A stretch of DNA of 64,000 nucleotides from Adineta ricciae (Eukaryota > Rotifera > Eurotatoria > Adinetida > Adinetidae). Under the pieces are notes generated by a model, which did not search any database, was not told the origin of the DNA, and saw only the letters and a program-made list of their open reading frames with translations. The stretch covers positions 1,178,001-1,242,000 of the forward strand of contig CAJNOJ010000002.1 in the NCBI GenBank assembly GCA_905250025.1, in the 5' to 3' direction. Both the position numbers and the translations under genes were made by a program. Shown one piece after another: positions 46,518 through 57,211 of the stretch; the stretch's first letter is position 1; each line of letters starts with the position of its first letter.

Positions 46518-48185
46518 ATGTGCTTTGGAACAAGTTCAGGACGACTTAGTCAACTAGCACATTATGGACCAATCGGTGCCATTATTTTGATCATTTGGAT
46601 GTATGTGATGAGATTTTTATTGACAAAATCAAATAGCATTCGTGGAACTTTTTCGTCTCTAGAACAATCAGTGGATATCACTGCCTTATTCAATGGTATC
46701 CACCAGACATCAAAGATCCATTAAGTATAATCAACTTTCTTATTTACTGGATATGGCCTGTTATAATTTTCTACAATTACTTCCGTGCTATTTTTGTTGG
46801 ACCAGGTATAATCTTCATGGTGATACATATTCTTGTAACTACTGTGAATTCTATTTCATTTTTCGATAGGATTCGTACCGAAAGGATGGAAACCAGCAAA
46901 TCCTGAAGATGAAAAATACTTGCAGTACTGTAAGATTTTCTTTTCAAATCTTGAATTTCTTGCGAATGAGTGAATCATCTTACAGGTGATGTTTGTGATG
47001 GTTTTAAAGCTCCACGTGCACACCATTGTAAAAAATGTGGGAAATGTGTTATGAAACTTGATCATCATGTAAGTAAAGCTCTAAGAGTACATTCTCAACG
47101 AAAGAAAACCTATTTTTCTCTAGTGTCCATGGATAAACACATGTACTGGACATTTCAATCATGCAAACTTTTGTTGGTTTTTATTCTATGCAATACTTGG
47201 CTGTATCCACGCACTGATTATGCTTTGTCCATGTATTTATCGTGCACTGTTCGTGCAATACTATGTATATGCTCGAGTTAAAGATGTTCCACTTATTTAT
47301 TTCACATTCACCGGTCTCATATCATGCATACTTTCCATTGGTCTTGCACTTGGTGTCATAATTGCCGTGAGTTGATGAATAATTAAACTAATTCGAGAAA
47401 ATTTCTAATTATTTGCTTTTTTTGATGTTTAGGTAGGATTTCTTTTAATTGTTCAATTACGAAGTATCATGAAAAATCAAACTGGTGTGGAAAGTTGGAT
47501 ATTACGTAAAGCAAAAGATCGAAATCATCGACGGGCAGTGGAATTTATCTATCCATATGATCTTGGTTTCAAAGAAAATCTTCGACAAGTTTTCAATTGG
47601 CGAGAGACATTCAATGTTATCGGCAATGGTTTAATATGGCCTGTACGCGACGGTACTGACGAATATGCATTAACACGCGAACAACTCGAACAAAAATCAG
47701 AAAAACGTCAACGTACCATGCGCTATGAAGTCGTTCAACCTTACAAAGGTGCGTTCATAACCTTACGTTATGGCTTACGAACATGTATATGTATTCCTTG
47801 TACGGATGAATTTCGTATACCAATTGAAAAAGGTGATTATGTTCTTGTAACACGTTGGGAAAGATATTGGTTGTATGGCGAACGTGTCATTGCTGGTCAA
47901 CTGGATAAAAACAACCAGGAAATGAAAACACGCCGACGTGGCCATCGTCGTCCGCGTGGCTGGTTTCCACGTTGTTGTGTGTATGAAGCATTTCGAATCG
48001 AAGATCTTTGGTCAGGGAAACTTGATCAGAACAGTGATATTGTTCGTGCACAATTTGACAACATTGGGCCCGAAGGTTTCGACGATAACAAGAATGCAGA
48101 TGAAGAAGAAAAGGAGCAGACCGATGATACGCCACCGACAACTCCGAAGAAATTAAGAAAAAGAAAAGTTCGACAAGAGAGTTAA
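46518..48185 (+). CDS. ZDHHC6: Palmitoyltransferase ZDHHC6-like (DHHC domain plus SH3-like tail)
   Basis: Start ATG at 46518 (MCFGTSSGRLSQLAHYGPIG). A hand-placed splice from the GTATGT donor near 46600 gives ISGYHCLIQWYPPDIK. TM segments lead to IFVGPGFVPKGWKP, then the Cys-rich domain: CDGFKAPRAHHCKKCGKCVM, then KLDHHCPWINTCTGHFNHA, with the active DHHC motif formed across an intron. Two more TM segments follow, then VESWILRKAKDRNHRR and a C-terminal SH3-like domain ending PRGWFPRCCVYE, which is specific to ZDHHC6 among DHHC enzymes. ZDHHC6 S-acylates ER proteins such as calnexin. The human C-terminal KKNR retrieval signal is not present; the end here is basic (LRKRKVRQES). Confidence 0.92.
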
Positions 48186-49071
48186 TGTAAAATACATACA
48201 ATTAGTTCCAAAACGACTCCTCCGATCAACACAAGTACGTATAGATTTCAACTTCTCTTTCCTTGCGTTTACTCGAGCTTAGATTATCTATGCGCGGAGT
48301 AAAACGTTCCGACAATATTTTGTTGATTTAGTCACTTAAATACATCGTCTATGACTGGAGGGCATCACTACATGAATTTCTTTTTTTTTATTTACGGATA
48401 TTTACAATATGATCGACTTTTATTTTCTGCTTATCTTCTAGTTTGAACATTCTTCGCGTTTGCGTTTCGTTTATCAATTATCTGCGCCCGTTTTTTCGCG
48501 TGTCTTCTCGATCTGTACTATTTTACTTCGTATGCGACCTATCTTCAAACGATGACAAACAATATGTCCCACACGGAAATTATGAATCGAAAAAAAGTCT
48601 ATTTATTAATTTGCATCGATTTTTGCCACTTACTTCTTCACGTATCTGTATGTTTGTTCATTTTCCTCTGTTATCTGTTCGGCTTGTTTGAAAATTCGAA
48701 ACTGGATATTGTACGAAGAAAACCCAAGTCATGATAATCTTTTCCTTTTGTCCGTTTTTTGTTCACTGTGATGCTCTTCTTTCCTCGATGTTCATTCCAC
48801 TGTTTGATAATGAACGATGATATCGTTACCCTTCGTGCATGTATGTCTTGGATCATTTCTTATGTGAAGAAAGGACTACTGGAAGATCTAGGTGCTTATT
48901 TGCTTTTCTCTTTTTTGTTTTGTCTCTTTTAATTCTTTTTTTTTTCTTGTTTGTTTCGTTTCTACAATGCGATTTTGTTGGTTTTAGTTCAACTAAAATT
49001 TAACTGATTGATTTTTCATTTGTTTTTCTTTTCTTTTTCATTCTTAACCATTCCAGATACAAACAATACCA
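48186..49071. other. Spacer between ZDHHC6 and the RRM gene
   Basis: ZDHHC6 3' flank, then a strongly T-rich stretch ending in a CAG at 49054-49056, which looks like the 3' end of a 5' untranslated intron of the RRM gene. No coding gene is seen. Confidence 0.5.
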
Positions 49072-50731
49072 ATGACTTCACCAGGAAAAGTAGTGAAAAC
49101 AAAATTATTCATTGGTAATCTTGATCCAGCAACTCAACCTTGTAATAGACTTCGGATATTTGAGTCGTGCTAACAAAGATTGATGCAATTGTTTTGTTTT
49201 TAGCTGAATTATCTGAACTGTTTGGACCGTTTGGTACAGTACTCGAAGCATCTGTGATCAAAGATTATGGTTTTGTGGTAAACACATGTTAGGGACTGAT
49301 GAGCGTTTATCTCTGTTTTTCTATAGCATTTTGGCTCAGTTGAAGAAGCGGAGAAAGCAGCAGCAGCCTTGAACAACAAAGAGTTCCATGGGAAAAGACT
49401 ACGTGTTGAAGTAAGAAGGAAATACGAGTGAATGTACAAGTTCGATTAATGATTTTCGTTCTATTAGCTCTCGACGAGTACCGTGCGACATCGACCTGGT
49501 CAACCAGAACCTCCCAGTGCTTTGAGAAAGTACGAATTCAAAGAAGATTTCAATTCATTCTAACCTGTTCTCTTCTTCTGTATATGTAGTTCTCGTGCTC
49601 GTGCTGCTGTAATGACTGCTGGAAATGGCGTTTCTCGTTATAGTCCAGCTATAACACCTGGTGGCGTTGGCCCAATGCGTCATAGTGCATCAGCATGGGC
49701 TCGTGGTGATGCACGTCCATATGACGGTATTCCCATGGATTCCAATGCAATGAATACTGGATATGGTCCACCACCCGCTAGTTATGACCGTCCACGATCG
49801 TATGATGCGCGACCCGATCCTCGAAATTACTATAATGATAGACATGATAGTGGTTACGGTTCTGGATATGATGCAATTCGTGATAATATGTATGGTGCAC
49901 CAGGTTATGCGACTGCGAGTGGTGGAGGAGGCAGTAGTGGGGGTGGCGGAAGTGGACCGACTGGAATGTATTCTGTACGTGATTATCCTGATTTACCGCC
50001 AGCACATGTTCGACCTGATGCCACTGGCTATGGCGCCAATCGGTAAGAAGTTTTTTCTCAAAACGAGTATTTATGGCCTGTGTTGCAATTCTTACAGAGT
50101 AAACAAATCAAGTTCAGGGATTTGGACTACATGTATTTCGTAAATAGAATTCAATTTCGAGTTTTGCATTATATGATTTTACATTGAACAAACGAACTTT
50201 CTTTTAAACCTATTTAAATATTTTTTTTCTCTCTTCTTATTAGAATGTACGACCGTAATCCAGGTACATCACCTATGGATCCATATTATGGCGGCGGTTT
50301 ACCTCAAGCACCGCCCACATCTGTCGATCCATATAACTATGATCCATACCAAAAATATTATGCCAATCGACCGCGCGATTCCGAATATCCACCAATGCCA
50401 CCTACTCAAAGTTCAGCACCTCCACGGTACCTGCTAACTATTTTTTAAAATATTTTCTTATTGAATAAACGAATTTTCTCTTACATTTAGTGAGTATGAT
50501 ATGTATACAAACTATCGGAGTGATCCCTATGCAGCAGCAGCAGCGTCTGGTCAGCCGCCATCCTTTCGACATGATGTGCCTGTCGCCTATCCACCACAAC
50601 AGCATCAAGCGGCTTATCCACCACCAAATCAGTCAAGACAACAGCCAGTGTATGGAAGCGCACCAGGTGCACATCCATCATCGTATGCGCCACCTCTCGC
50701 CCAATACTATGGTGCTCAACAACGCGCATAG
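49072..50731 (+). CDS. Single-RRM RNA-binding protein, RBM4/RBM14-like
   Basis: About seven exons, ATG at 49072. One RRM is assembled across short introns: RNP2 KLFIGNL, then SELSELFGPFGTVLEASVIK, RNP1-like DYGFVHFGS, ending FHGKRLRVELSTS. The KDYGFVH and GKRLRVELSTS parts match RRMs of RBM4 and RBM14. The long tail is low complexity and rich in Gly, Tyr, Pro, Ala and Arg, with SYDRPRSYDARP-type repeats and a Gly-rich linker. Such tails drive condensate formation in related proteins. RBM4 has two RRMs and a CCHC knuckle, and RBM14 two RRMs; here only one RRM and no zinc knuckle is seen. Likely a splicing or transcription co-regulator; exact orthology is unsure. Confidence 0.85.
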
Positions 50732-52268
50732 CGAATGAATGTTCATCAGATGACAATGTAATTTTAGTGTGGTTGTCTTTATCCATGTGTGTTTAGATGT
50801 TCATGTGCCGTTTGTTATTGTTTGTTTGTTTGTTTGCTCGTTTATCATGTATATCGATCAATCGAGACAAGAAAACATCTATGGAAAAACACTGAATGAT
50901 ATAATCCATTTGTACAGAGTTATCTTTTTGTTTCTCAATACCTATTTTTCGTTCATGTTATTGATGTTTATTTGTTTGTTTCTTTGTTTATATTAGATAA
51001 CAAATAATCAACAATACTAAGTTATTGAATGAAACAGTTCCTTGTAAACTCACCTAAAAAAACTCAGATCCGATGAGATCATTACACCATCGGTGAATAG
51101 GAGAAGAAGACAACATATGTTTCGTATGTAATAGTACCTTAAAATATGATTAGCTTCTCTTATCTTTCAGATACTTGAATACTTGTCATTGTTTTCTTTT
51201 GATTATTCTGCTATATGGCAAGTATTTTGTTGTCGAACAAAGAGAAACAATACGTATTATCTTGTGTTTCAAGAATCATAACTATTCGAATGGATCAATG
51301 CACATGTATGATTCGAAAATGAGAAATTTTGTTATGGTTTTATAAACATTTGACACGTGTATAGTTTGCATTCTATTAAAGCGTTACAGTCGTTATCATG
51401 CTCCTTCCTTTTTACTTTGAACTGATATCCATAGAATGTCGGGATTAAGATCCACTACTGAAGATAAACATATTCATTGAGTTTCGAAATATCTACGTTT
51501 TAAGAAAGAATTGCGTATTTCATTTAAGGTTAACAAGAAGCATTTCCGTCAAATCTATACATTTGGTATAGATGATTTATTGTTATTATTTCGTATACCG
51601 TAGATCAATCAATCATGTCGAGCCACCTTTGCTCTTTGAATCTATATGTATATATAATTTCGCGTTCTCTCCCCATCACTTCATTGTATATTCGTTTAGA
51701 TATTAAAGAACAAAAAAAAGGCTATTTGCTCTTTTCTTCTCTCCGCAGTATATATCTCAAGCGTTTTCGTGTATTGAAATTACATTCATGACGCATGCAT
51801 TTCAGACGTTATTCATCTTGACACGAACTATTTCTGTTTAGTTATCTATTCTTCATGTAGACAAGAAATATCCAATGTCGTCTTTTTCTCTCCTTCCTTT
51901 CGATGACAGACACTGTTTGTTCCGTGAAATCTGAAAAAAGTGTAATGTTATACGATGTTTTTCCCTCCAAGGTTAATATTTCTGCTTCATTTATTTCAAG
52001 CATGAAACGAAGAAGGGACACAAATCGAAGTAATTTATTATGATACGACGATGTGCATGTTGAGATGAAAGATAAAATACCATTTGATTGTAAAAGGTGT
52101 TATTTCTTTTTCAGATTGCTATCTGGTATCGTTCTTATTGGTTTTATAGCTTCATAAAATAACACAATATTCTTTCTTTCTTTTTGATTATGTTGTCATA
52201 CGTAGGTAAAGTAAAATATCAATAGATCTTTGACTTTTTGAGATTGATGATGTTTTGTTAGAGTTTGA
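50732..52268. other. Long 3' flank of the RRM gene and promoter of PTRH2
   Basis: About 1.5 kb, T-rich and AT-rich, without a supported gene or RNA. A possible candidate for a long regulated 3' untranslated region. Confidence 0.4.
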
Positions 52269-53286
52269 ATGAGCCACTCATCTTGGTTTGGAGAAAGATT
52301 TGCTACGGCTGGCCTTGTGGCTGGATTTTTTGGAGGTAAAAGCATTGAAAAAGGAGGGAAAATGATAAGATTGAGGTTGTTTCTAGGTCTGGCACTTGGT
52401 TGGCTTTTTAGTTCATCTGTGTTGGTGAACAATAGTGTCAAAGTCATGTCAAACAATTTTGGTTTTGAAAAAGATCAATGTGAAGATGAAAAAAATGTAA
52501 GAAGAGCTTTATCCATGGAAAAATATGTCATCGTGATTTGTTTTCTCTAGTTCGATCCTGGTTCTTCGGATGCCGATGGAGAATACAAAGTAAGTCACAA
52601 ATAATTTCTCTGAATTGAAAGCAATCTATCCTATTTCTAGTTGGTACTTGTTGTGAGAAATGATCTGAAGATGGCACAAGGTAAATTTCAATTGATTTTC
52701 TTTACATTCATAAATTTTCGTTTTTAGGAAAAGTCGCAGCTCAAGTAAGTGCATTAATCTCTCTGTTCTTACACAACGACACGTATACGTCCGTACAAAT
52801 AGTGTTCTCATGCAACATTAGCATGTTTCCAAAAAGCCTGTGAACGAATTCCCAATGCTGTTGATTCGTGGTTCTTCGGTGGTCAAGCGAAAGTGGTTTG
52901 TAAATGTGATTCTGATGATGATTTGTACGTAATTACCTCTTAATAAGTTTTTTACATCATATATTTTCCTTTCAATCATAGAGAACAATTACGTCGTCAA
53001 GCTAAATTTAAAGGTTTAACAACTTGTTTAATACGTGATGCAGGTATATTAGAAATCGAAAAAAGAAACAAATTAAAGGTTATTAGTTTTTATTGAAATG
53101 CTTACAATATTTATTATAGGTCGAACACGTATTGATAATGGCTGCAAAACTGTTCTCGGCATTGGACCTGGTATGTACGATGTGCAATGTTTTTCTTTCT
53201 GATACTGATTGTGGTATACTTTCATATGTTTCCTAGCACCTTCACGATTGATCAATGAAATTACTCGTCATTTGAAATTGTATTGA
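52269..53286 (+). CDS. PTRH2: Peptidyl-tRNA hydrolase 2 (PTRH2/BIT1)
   Basis: About eight short exons, ATG at 52269 and TGA at 53284-53286. A membrane-type N-terminus (LFLGLALGWLFSSSVL) precedes the PTH2 domain: KLVLVVRNDLKM, then GKVAAQCSHATLACFQKAC, KVVCKCDSDD, GLTTCLIRDAGRTRID, TVLGIGPAPSRLI and a terminal LKLY. These are the standard PTH2 blocks, including the K, H and D positions used in catalysis. One exon (52728-52744) is only 17 nt, coding for most of GKVAAQ. The enzyme releases tRNA from peptidyl-tRNA; the animal form is anchored in the mitochondrial outer membrane and linked to anoikis. The downstream BACURD gene starts 230 nt later. Confidence 0.93.
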
Positions 53287-53429
53287 ATACGAAGAAATTG
53301 ATTTTCGCTTTTAATCTATGTCGTCATGTTCTTTTTTTTCTCATTTTGCTTTCCAACCACTTCTACGTATACAGTATTTTACTAAATGTTATGTCTGTTA
53401 CAATCAATGATGTGCAAATCTATGTTGTC

Positions 53430-53435
53430 AATAAA
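53430..53435 (+). terminator. Candidate poly(A) signal AATAAA of PTRH2
   Basis: Canonical hexamer about 145 nt after the PTRH2 stop and about 80 nt before the next start codon. Confidence 0.45.
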
Positions 53436-53515
53436 AAAAATATCTGATATTATAATTGTTTATTTATCTTGTCTTTCTCAACATATGATTTCTCGAACAA
53501 TCGAACTATTTTCAG

Positions 53516-54618
53516 ATGGGTGATTCAACGTCAACGAGTGTCCTATCGGCGTCCGCATCGGTTTTAAACAAAGATTCACCAGCTAATCTTTCCAATCATT
53601 TTGGTAAATATGTGAAACTCAATGTTGGCAATCAGCTTTTCTTGACAAGTTTCGATACGTTGACGAAAGAAGATACAATGTTCAGAGCGATGTTCAGTGG
53701 ACGAATGGAAGTCGTACAGGATAGCGAAGGTATGCGAGTAATCTTTTACTAATAAAAAATTCCAAAGTGGTTTGATTAGGTTGGGTTCTAATCGATCGAG
53801 ATGGGAAACATTTTAATTTCATTTTGAATTATTTACGCGATGGAACTTTAAATCTGCCAGATTGTTTACAAACATTAAATGAATTACTGCAAGAAGCCAA
53901 ATTTTATTGTATTCAATCATTAATCGATCTTATAGAACAAGATATCCTACGAATACATGCGCGCAAAACTTCCGGTGATATTGATGCTTCTTGTAGAGTG
54001 ATAATGATCACATCTGCAAGAGAATTACAAAATATAATTAGTACAGTCAAGAAACCAATCATTAAATTAGCAATCAATAGACATAATAATAAATATTCAT
54101 ATACAGCGTAAGTAAAATTGTGACTAGAAGGCAGATTTAAGATTTGTGAGTGTTTGTTTAGTTCATCTGATGAAATGTTAATGAAAAATATCGAGTTGTT
54201 CGATAAACTGAGCATTCGCTCACATAATCGAATTCTATTTATCAAAGATGTGACTGGTAGTGAAGAAATCTGTTGTTGGAGTTTTTACGCTAATGGACAA
54301 AAGATGGCTGAAGTTTGTTGTACGTCAATTGTTTATGCAACGGAAAGAAAGCAGAATAAAGTCTGAACCAAATGATTCGTAATTCCGTGCATCGATTGTT
54401 CTTCTTTTGTTTAGGTGGAATTTTTCGAAGCAAGAATCTACGAAGAAACGTTGAATATTCTTTTGTATGAAAATCGATCTGTGCCGTTTGATGAAATGTT
54501 TCGTGCAACATCACCACGATTTGTTTCGGTAGCTTTGACTGAAAATGATTTTGATGAGGATCGTTCTTCGTACACAAATTCTGCTTCTGGAACAAGTCGA
54601 CTAATGAGAAAACGTTGA
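53516..54618 (+). CDS. BACURD-type BTB adaptor (KCTD10/KCTD13/TNFAIP1 group)
   Basis: Four exons, ATG at 53516 and TGA at 54616-54618, about 310 residues. A Ser-rich start is followed by the T1/BTB domain: [55 protein letters not shown]. The C-terminal half contains [55 protein letters not shown] and [20 protein letters not shown], all signature blocks of TNFAIP1/KCTD10/KCTD13. These proteins are substrate adaptors for cullin-3 ubiquitin ligase and target RhoA in vertebrates. A single gene of this kind is expected in invertebrates, ancestral to the three vertebrate paralogs. Confidence 0.94.
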
Positions 54619-55110
54619 TTTGTATTCTTCATCGACATATTTGTGTGGTTTTATTATTTAATCCAAAATAAGAATCTATTTTATAGTTTTATTTTTTCAC
54701 AGTGTTCTTTCAGTCAGGTAAATTCTCTCTTTGTATATCGTGTTTATTATACATTGAAATAAATGATTAAAACATCAAATTATCGTTTCAATAGGGAGAA
54801 ATAATGTTGAACCGCACGTTTATCCATTCATGTCAGTTGGATTGTTTCACGTATTCTGTGTTGTCATTGTTCTACATTTTGTGACATTGACGATAGAGAA
54901 AATATTTTTAGTTTGCAAAGAGTATTCGAGCAGCAAATAAGGTGAAAACGACGTACGATAAGCACGTGCTAGTCGATATTAATGAATAGATATTTTCGAT
55001 TCTCCTTTCATTGTATAGCATCGACATCATTTTTGCACGAATTGGCTCGAACGACAGTAAAACTAATATAAACGAATAGAAATCTTTATTTAGAAGACTG
55101 AGTAAATAAG
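54619..55110. other. Spacer between BACURD and P450 genes
   Basis: 3' untranslated region with AATAAA at 54758, then the P450 promoter. Nothing else is recognised. Confidence 0.5.
54758..54763 (+). terminator. Candidate poly(A) signal AATAAA of the BACURD gene
   Basis: Canonical hexamer about 140 nt after the BACURD stop codon. Confidence 0.4.
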
Positions 55111-56646
55111 ATGATATTCTTTTTGGTTATTCTGTTCTTACTTGCTTTGGTTGCATTTATATATATCAAAATCGTCCGCCCTCAAAAACGAATATATGAT
55201 AATCTTGCAAGTCAAGGAGTGCACAGTGAACCATTTGTTCCAGTATTTGGTCAAATATTCGATATCATTCGTGCTAATAAACAAAACAAGACGTTAGAAT
55301 ATTTCAATGATCTCGCGAAAAAGCACGGCTATTTTTATCTTATGGGTATGGGACCTTTGCAGCGGTTGGTAGTTGCTGAACCAGGGCTGTTAGCTGATAT
55401 TCTAAGTCGTTCGAAAGCAGAATACTATAGCAAAACATCGTTCTTGATTAATATTGTGAAACCACTAATCGGTGTACACAATCTTCTAGTTAGCCCAACC
55501 TCAGAACATGAACGAGCACGAAAAATGCTAAATCCTGCGTTTCATTCAATTAATCTTCAGTCAATGGTACCACTGATGTCGAGTGAAACGGGAAGAGCAA
55601 TTTATTCACTACTGACCACTTCGTCAGCAACCGATCCTGTTCGTCTCGATAGTGTCTTTAGTTCGTTGACACTTTCTATTATTATCTCGAGTGCTTTTGG
55701 TCAAGATTACCGAGACAATAAAAGTTCTCGAGAATTCATGAATAAACTGTTCAATGAAGCGAGCGACATGTTAGAATATCGAACCTTTCGTATGATTAAT
55801 CAAGTTGAATTTCTTGCTGAATTACCATTCTGGGGTAAATCAACAATTGATCAAGCTAAGAGACTCTTACACGAGTTTGTCGATCAAGCAATCGCTGATC
55901 GACGTAGTGGAAAGTCATCGAGTTTATGCTCTGGCCGTGATATTCTGGATCTACTTCTATCAGCCGTTGATGAACAAGGTGAATCATTTACTGACCAAGA
56001 AATCAAAGACGAAGCATTGACATTTGTCCTTGCTGGACACGAAACAACAAGCAATCTACTCGCTTGGACTCTGTATGTATTAATGCTTCATAATGATGTT
56101 TTGCAAGCGTGTCATGAAGAAGTTGATCGTGTTTTACCCGATGGTTTAATTCCTACGTTTGAACATGTAGGTGATCTTCAAATCATCGAAGCAGTTCTCA
56201 GCGAAACTCTCCGATTATATCCAGCAGCTCCTGTTTTCGGACGAGAATGCATTAAAGAACACACAATAAGTAGTTCAAATGGTGAACTTCAACTTCGTAT
56301 ACCTGTCGGTACCATGATCGTTATTAATACGTATATTCTACATCGAAGAGAAGAATACTGGTCTGATCCATTGACTTTTGATTACAAACGATGGATGCGT
56401 CATCCTACCACCGGTCTTAAACCGAAACTTGCTCATCCATATGCGTACCTTCCATTCGCTGCTGGACCAAGGAATTGTATTGGACAAAATTTTGCTATAC
56501 TTGAAGCAAAAGTCATTTTAGCCATGTTTTTACAACGATGTACCTTCGAGCTAACACCTAATCAAACCATAGTACCAGAGTTAAAGGGAGCAACGATGCC
56601 GCCTAAATATGGCCTCTATGGTTATGTGAAAAAAAGGAATTCGTAG
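55111..56646 (+). CDS. Cytochrome P450 monooxygenase, intronless
   Basis: One uninterrupted frame of 511 residues, ATG at 55111 to TAG at 56644-56646, the usual length for a microsomal P450. An N-terminal hydrophobic anchor covers about residues 1-24, ending before VRPQK. The I-helix oxygen-activation motif is VLAGHETTSNLLAW. The K-helix ExxR is in SETLRLYPAAP. The heme loop FAAGPRNCIGQNFAILEAK has the invariant Cys. The C-terminal PPKYGLYGYVKKR is typical of animal microsomal forms. It resembles CYP3/CYP4-type enzymes in general layout; clan assignment needs a tree. The complete lack of introns is unusual here and points to a retrocopy or foreign origin, but is not proof of either. Confidence 0.92.
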   Translation: MIFFLVILFLLALVAFIYIKIVRPQKRIYDNLASQGVHSEPFVPVFGQIFDIIRANKQNKTLEYFNDLAKKHGYFYLMGMGPLQRLVVAEPGLLADILSRSKAEYYSKTSFLINIVKPLIGVHNLLVSPTSEHERARKMLNPAFHSINLQSMVPLMSSETGRAIYSLLTTSSATDPVRLDSVFSSLTLSIIISSAFGQDYRDNKSSREFMNKLFNEASDMLEYRTFRMINQVEFLAELPFWGKSTIDQAKRLLHEFVDQAIADRRSGKSSSLCSGRDILDLLLSAVDEQGESFTDQEIKDEALTFVLAGHETTSNLLAWTLYVLMLHNDVLQACHEEVDRVLPDGLIPTFEHVGDLQIIEAVLSETLRLYPAAPVFGRECIKEHTISSSNGELQLRIPVGTMIVINTYILHRREEYWSDPLTFDYKRWMRHPTTGLKPKLAHPYAYLPFAAGPRNCIGQNFAILEAKVILAMFLQRCTFELTPNQTIVPELKGATMPPKYGLYGYVKKRNS

Positions 56647-57211
56647 TTTATTCGGTTCACTACAAAGAATGCAAAGTTTTTTTTGTCCAACATCAACGCC
56701 TATTCCTAGAATATAAAAAATACACATTGATCTATTTTCATTCCAAATTTCACACGGGAAAAGACAACTATGAATTTGGAATCTGATCTTCTCTATTTTA
56801 GCAATACCGCTATTTCTTACTATTGAACTAGATTTGGATGAAATGTTAACCACGACGGCAGAAATAACTATAAAGCTTCAAGAAGTACTTTTATAGTAAA
56901 CGGGTTTGAAATTCTCCTCGTCTCCGTCAATGAAAATGTCTATAGCAATGAGTAGAAATGCTGAACACATTGGTGAGAAATTGATTTCCTGATGTCGCCA
57001 CTGTCGATTTCATTCTGAAGGTTGTATCGATGGTGAGCCATGTTGAAGATGGTTTTAATTTAGACGAATCATCTTCATGATGAATCATAGTTATTTAAAA
57101 AAGGAAAGGAAACTATTCATTTGACGACTCGACTCGACTCGACTCGACTATCTCTTGTAGTATCACCTACTCAATAATGTTCGTTTAAATGAAATTGTAT
57201 CTTATCACACG
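56647..57211. other. Spacer between P450 and NEK1 genes
   Basis: No gene is supported. It contains a pentanucleotide repeat near its end. Confidence 0.5.
57124..57149. repeat. GACTC pentanucleotide repeat
   Basis: About five tandem copies of GACTC/CTCGA about 60 nt before the NEK1 start codon. Confidence 0.85.

Noticed and set aside
57124..57149. GACTC repeat as a telomere-like or satellite array
   Set aside because: Only about five copies; a simple local microsatellite is the more economical reading.
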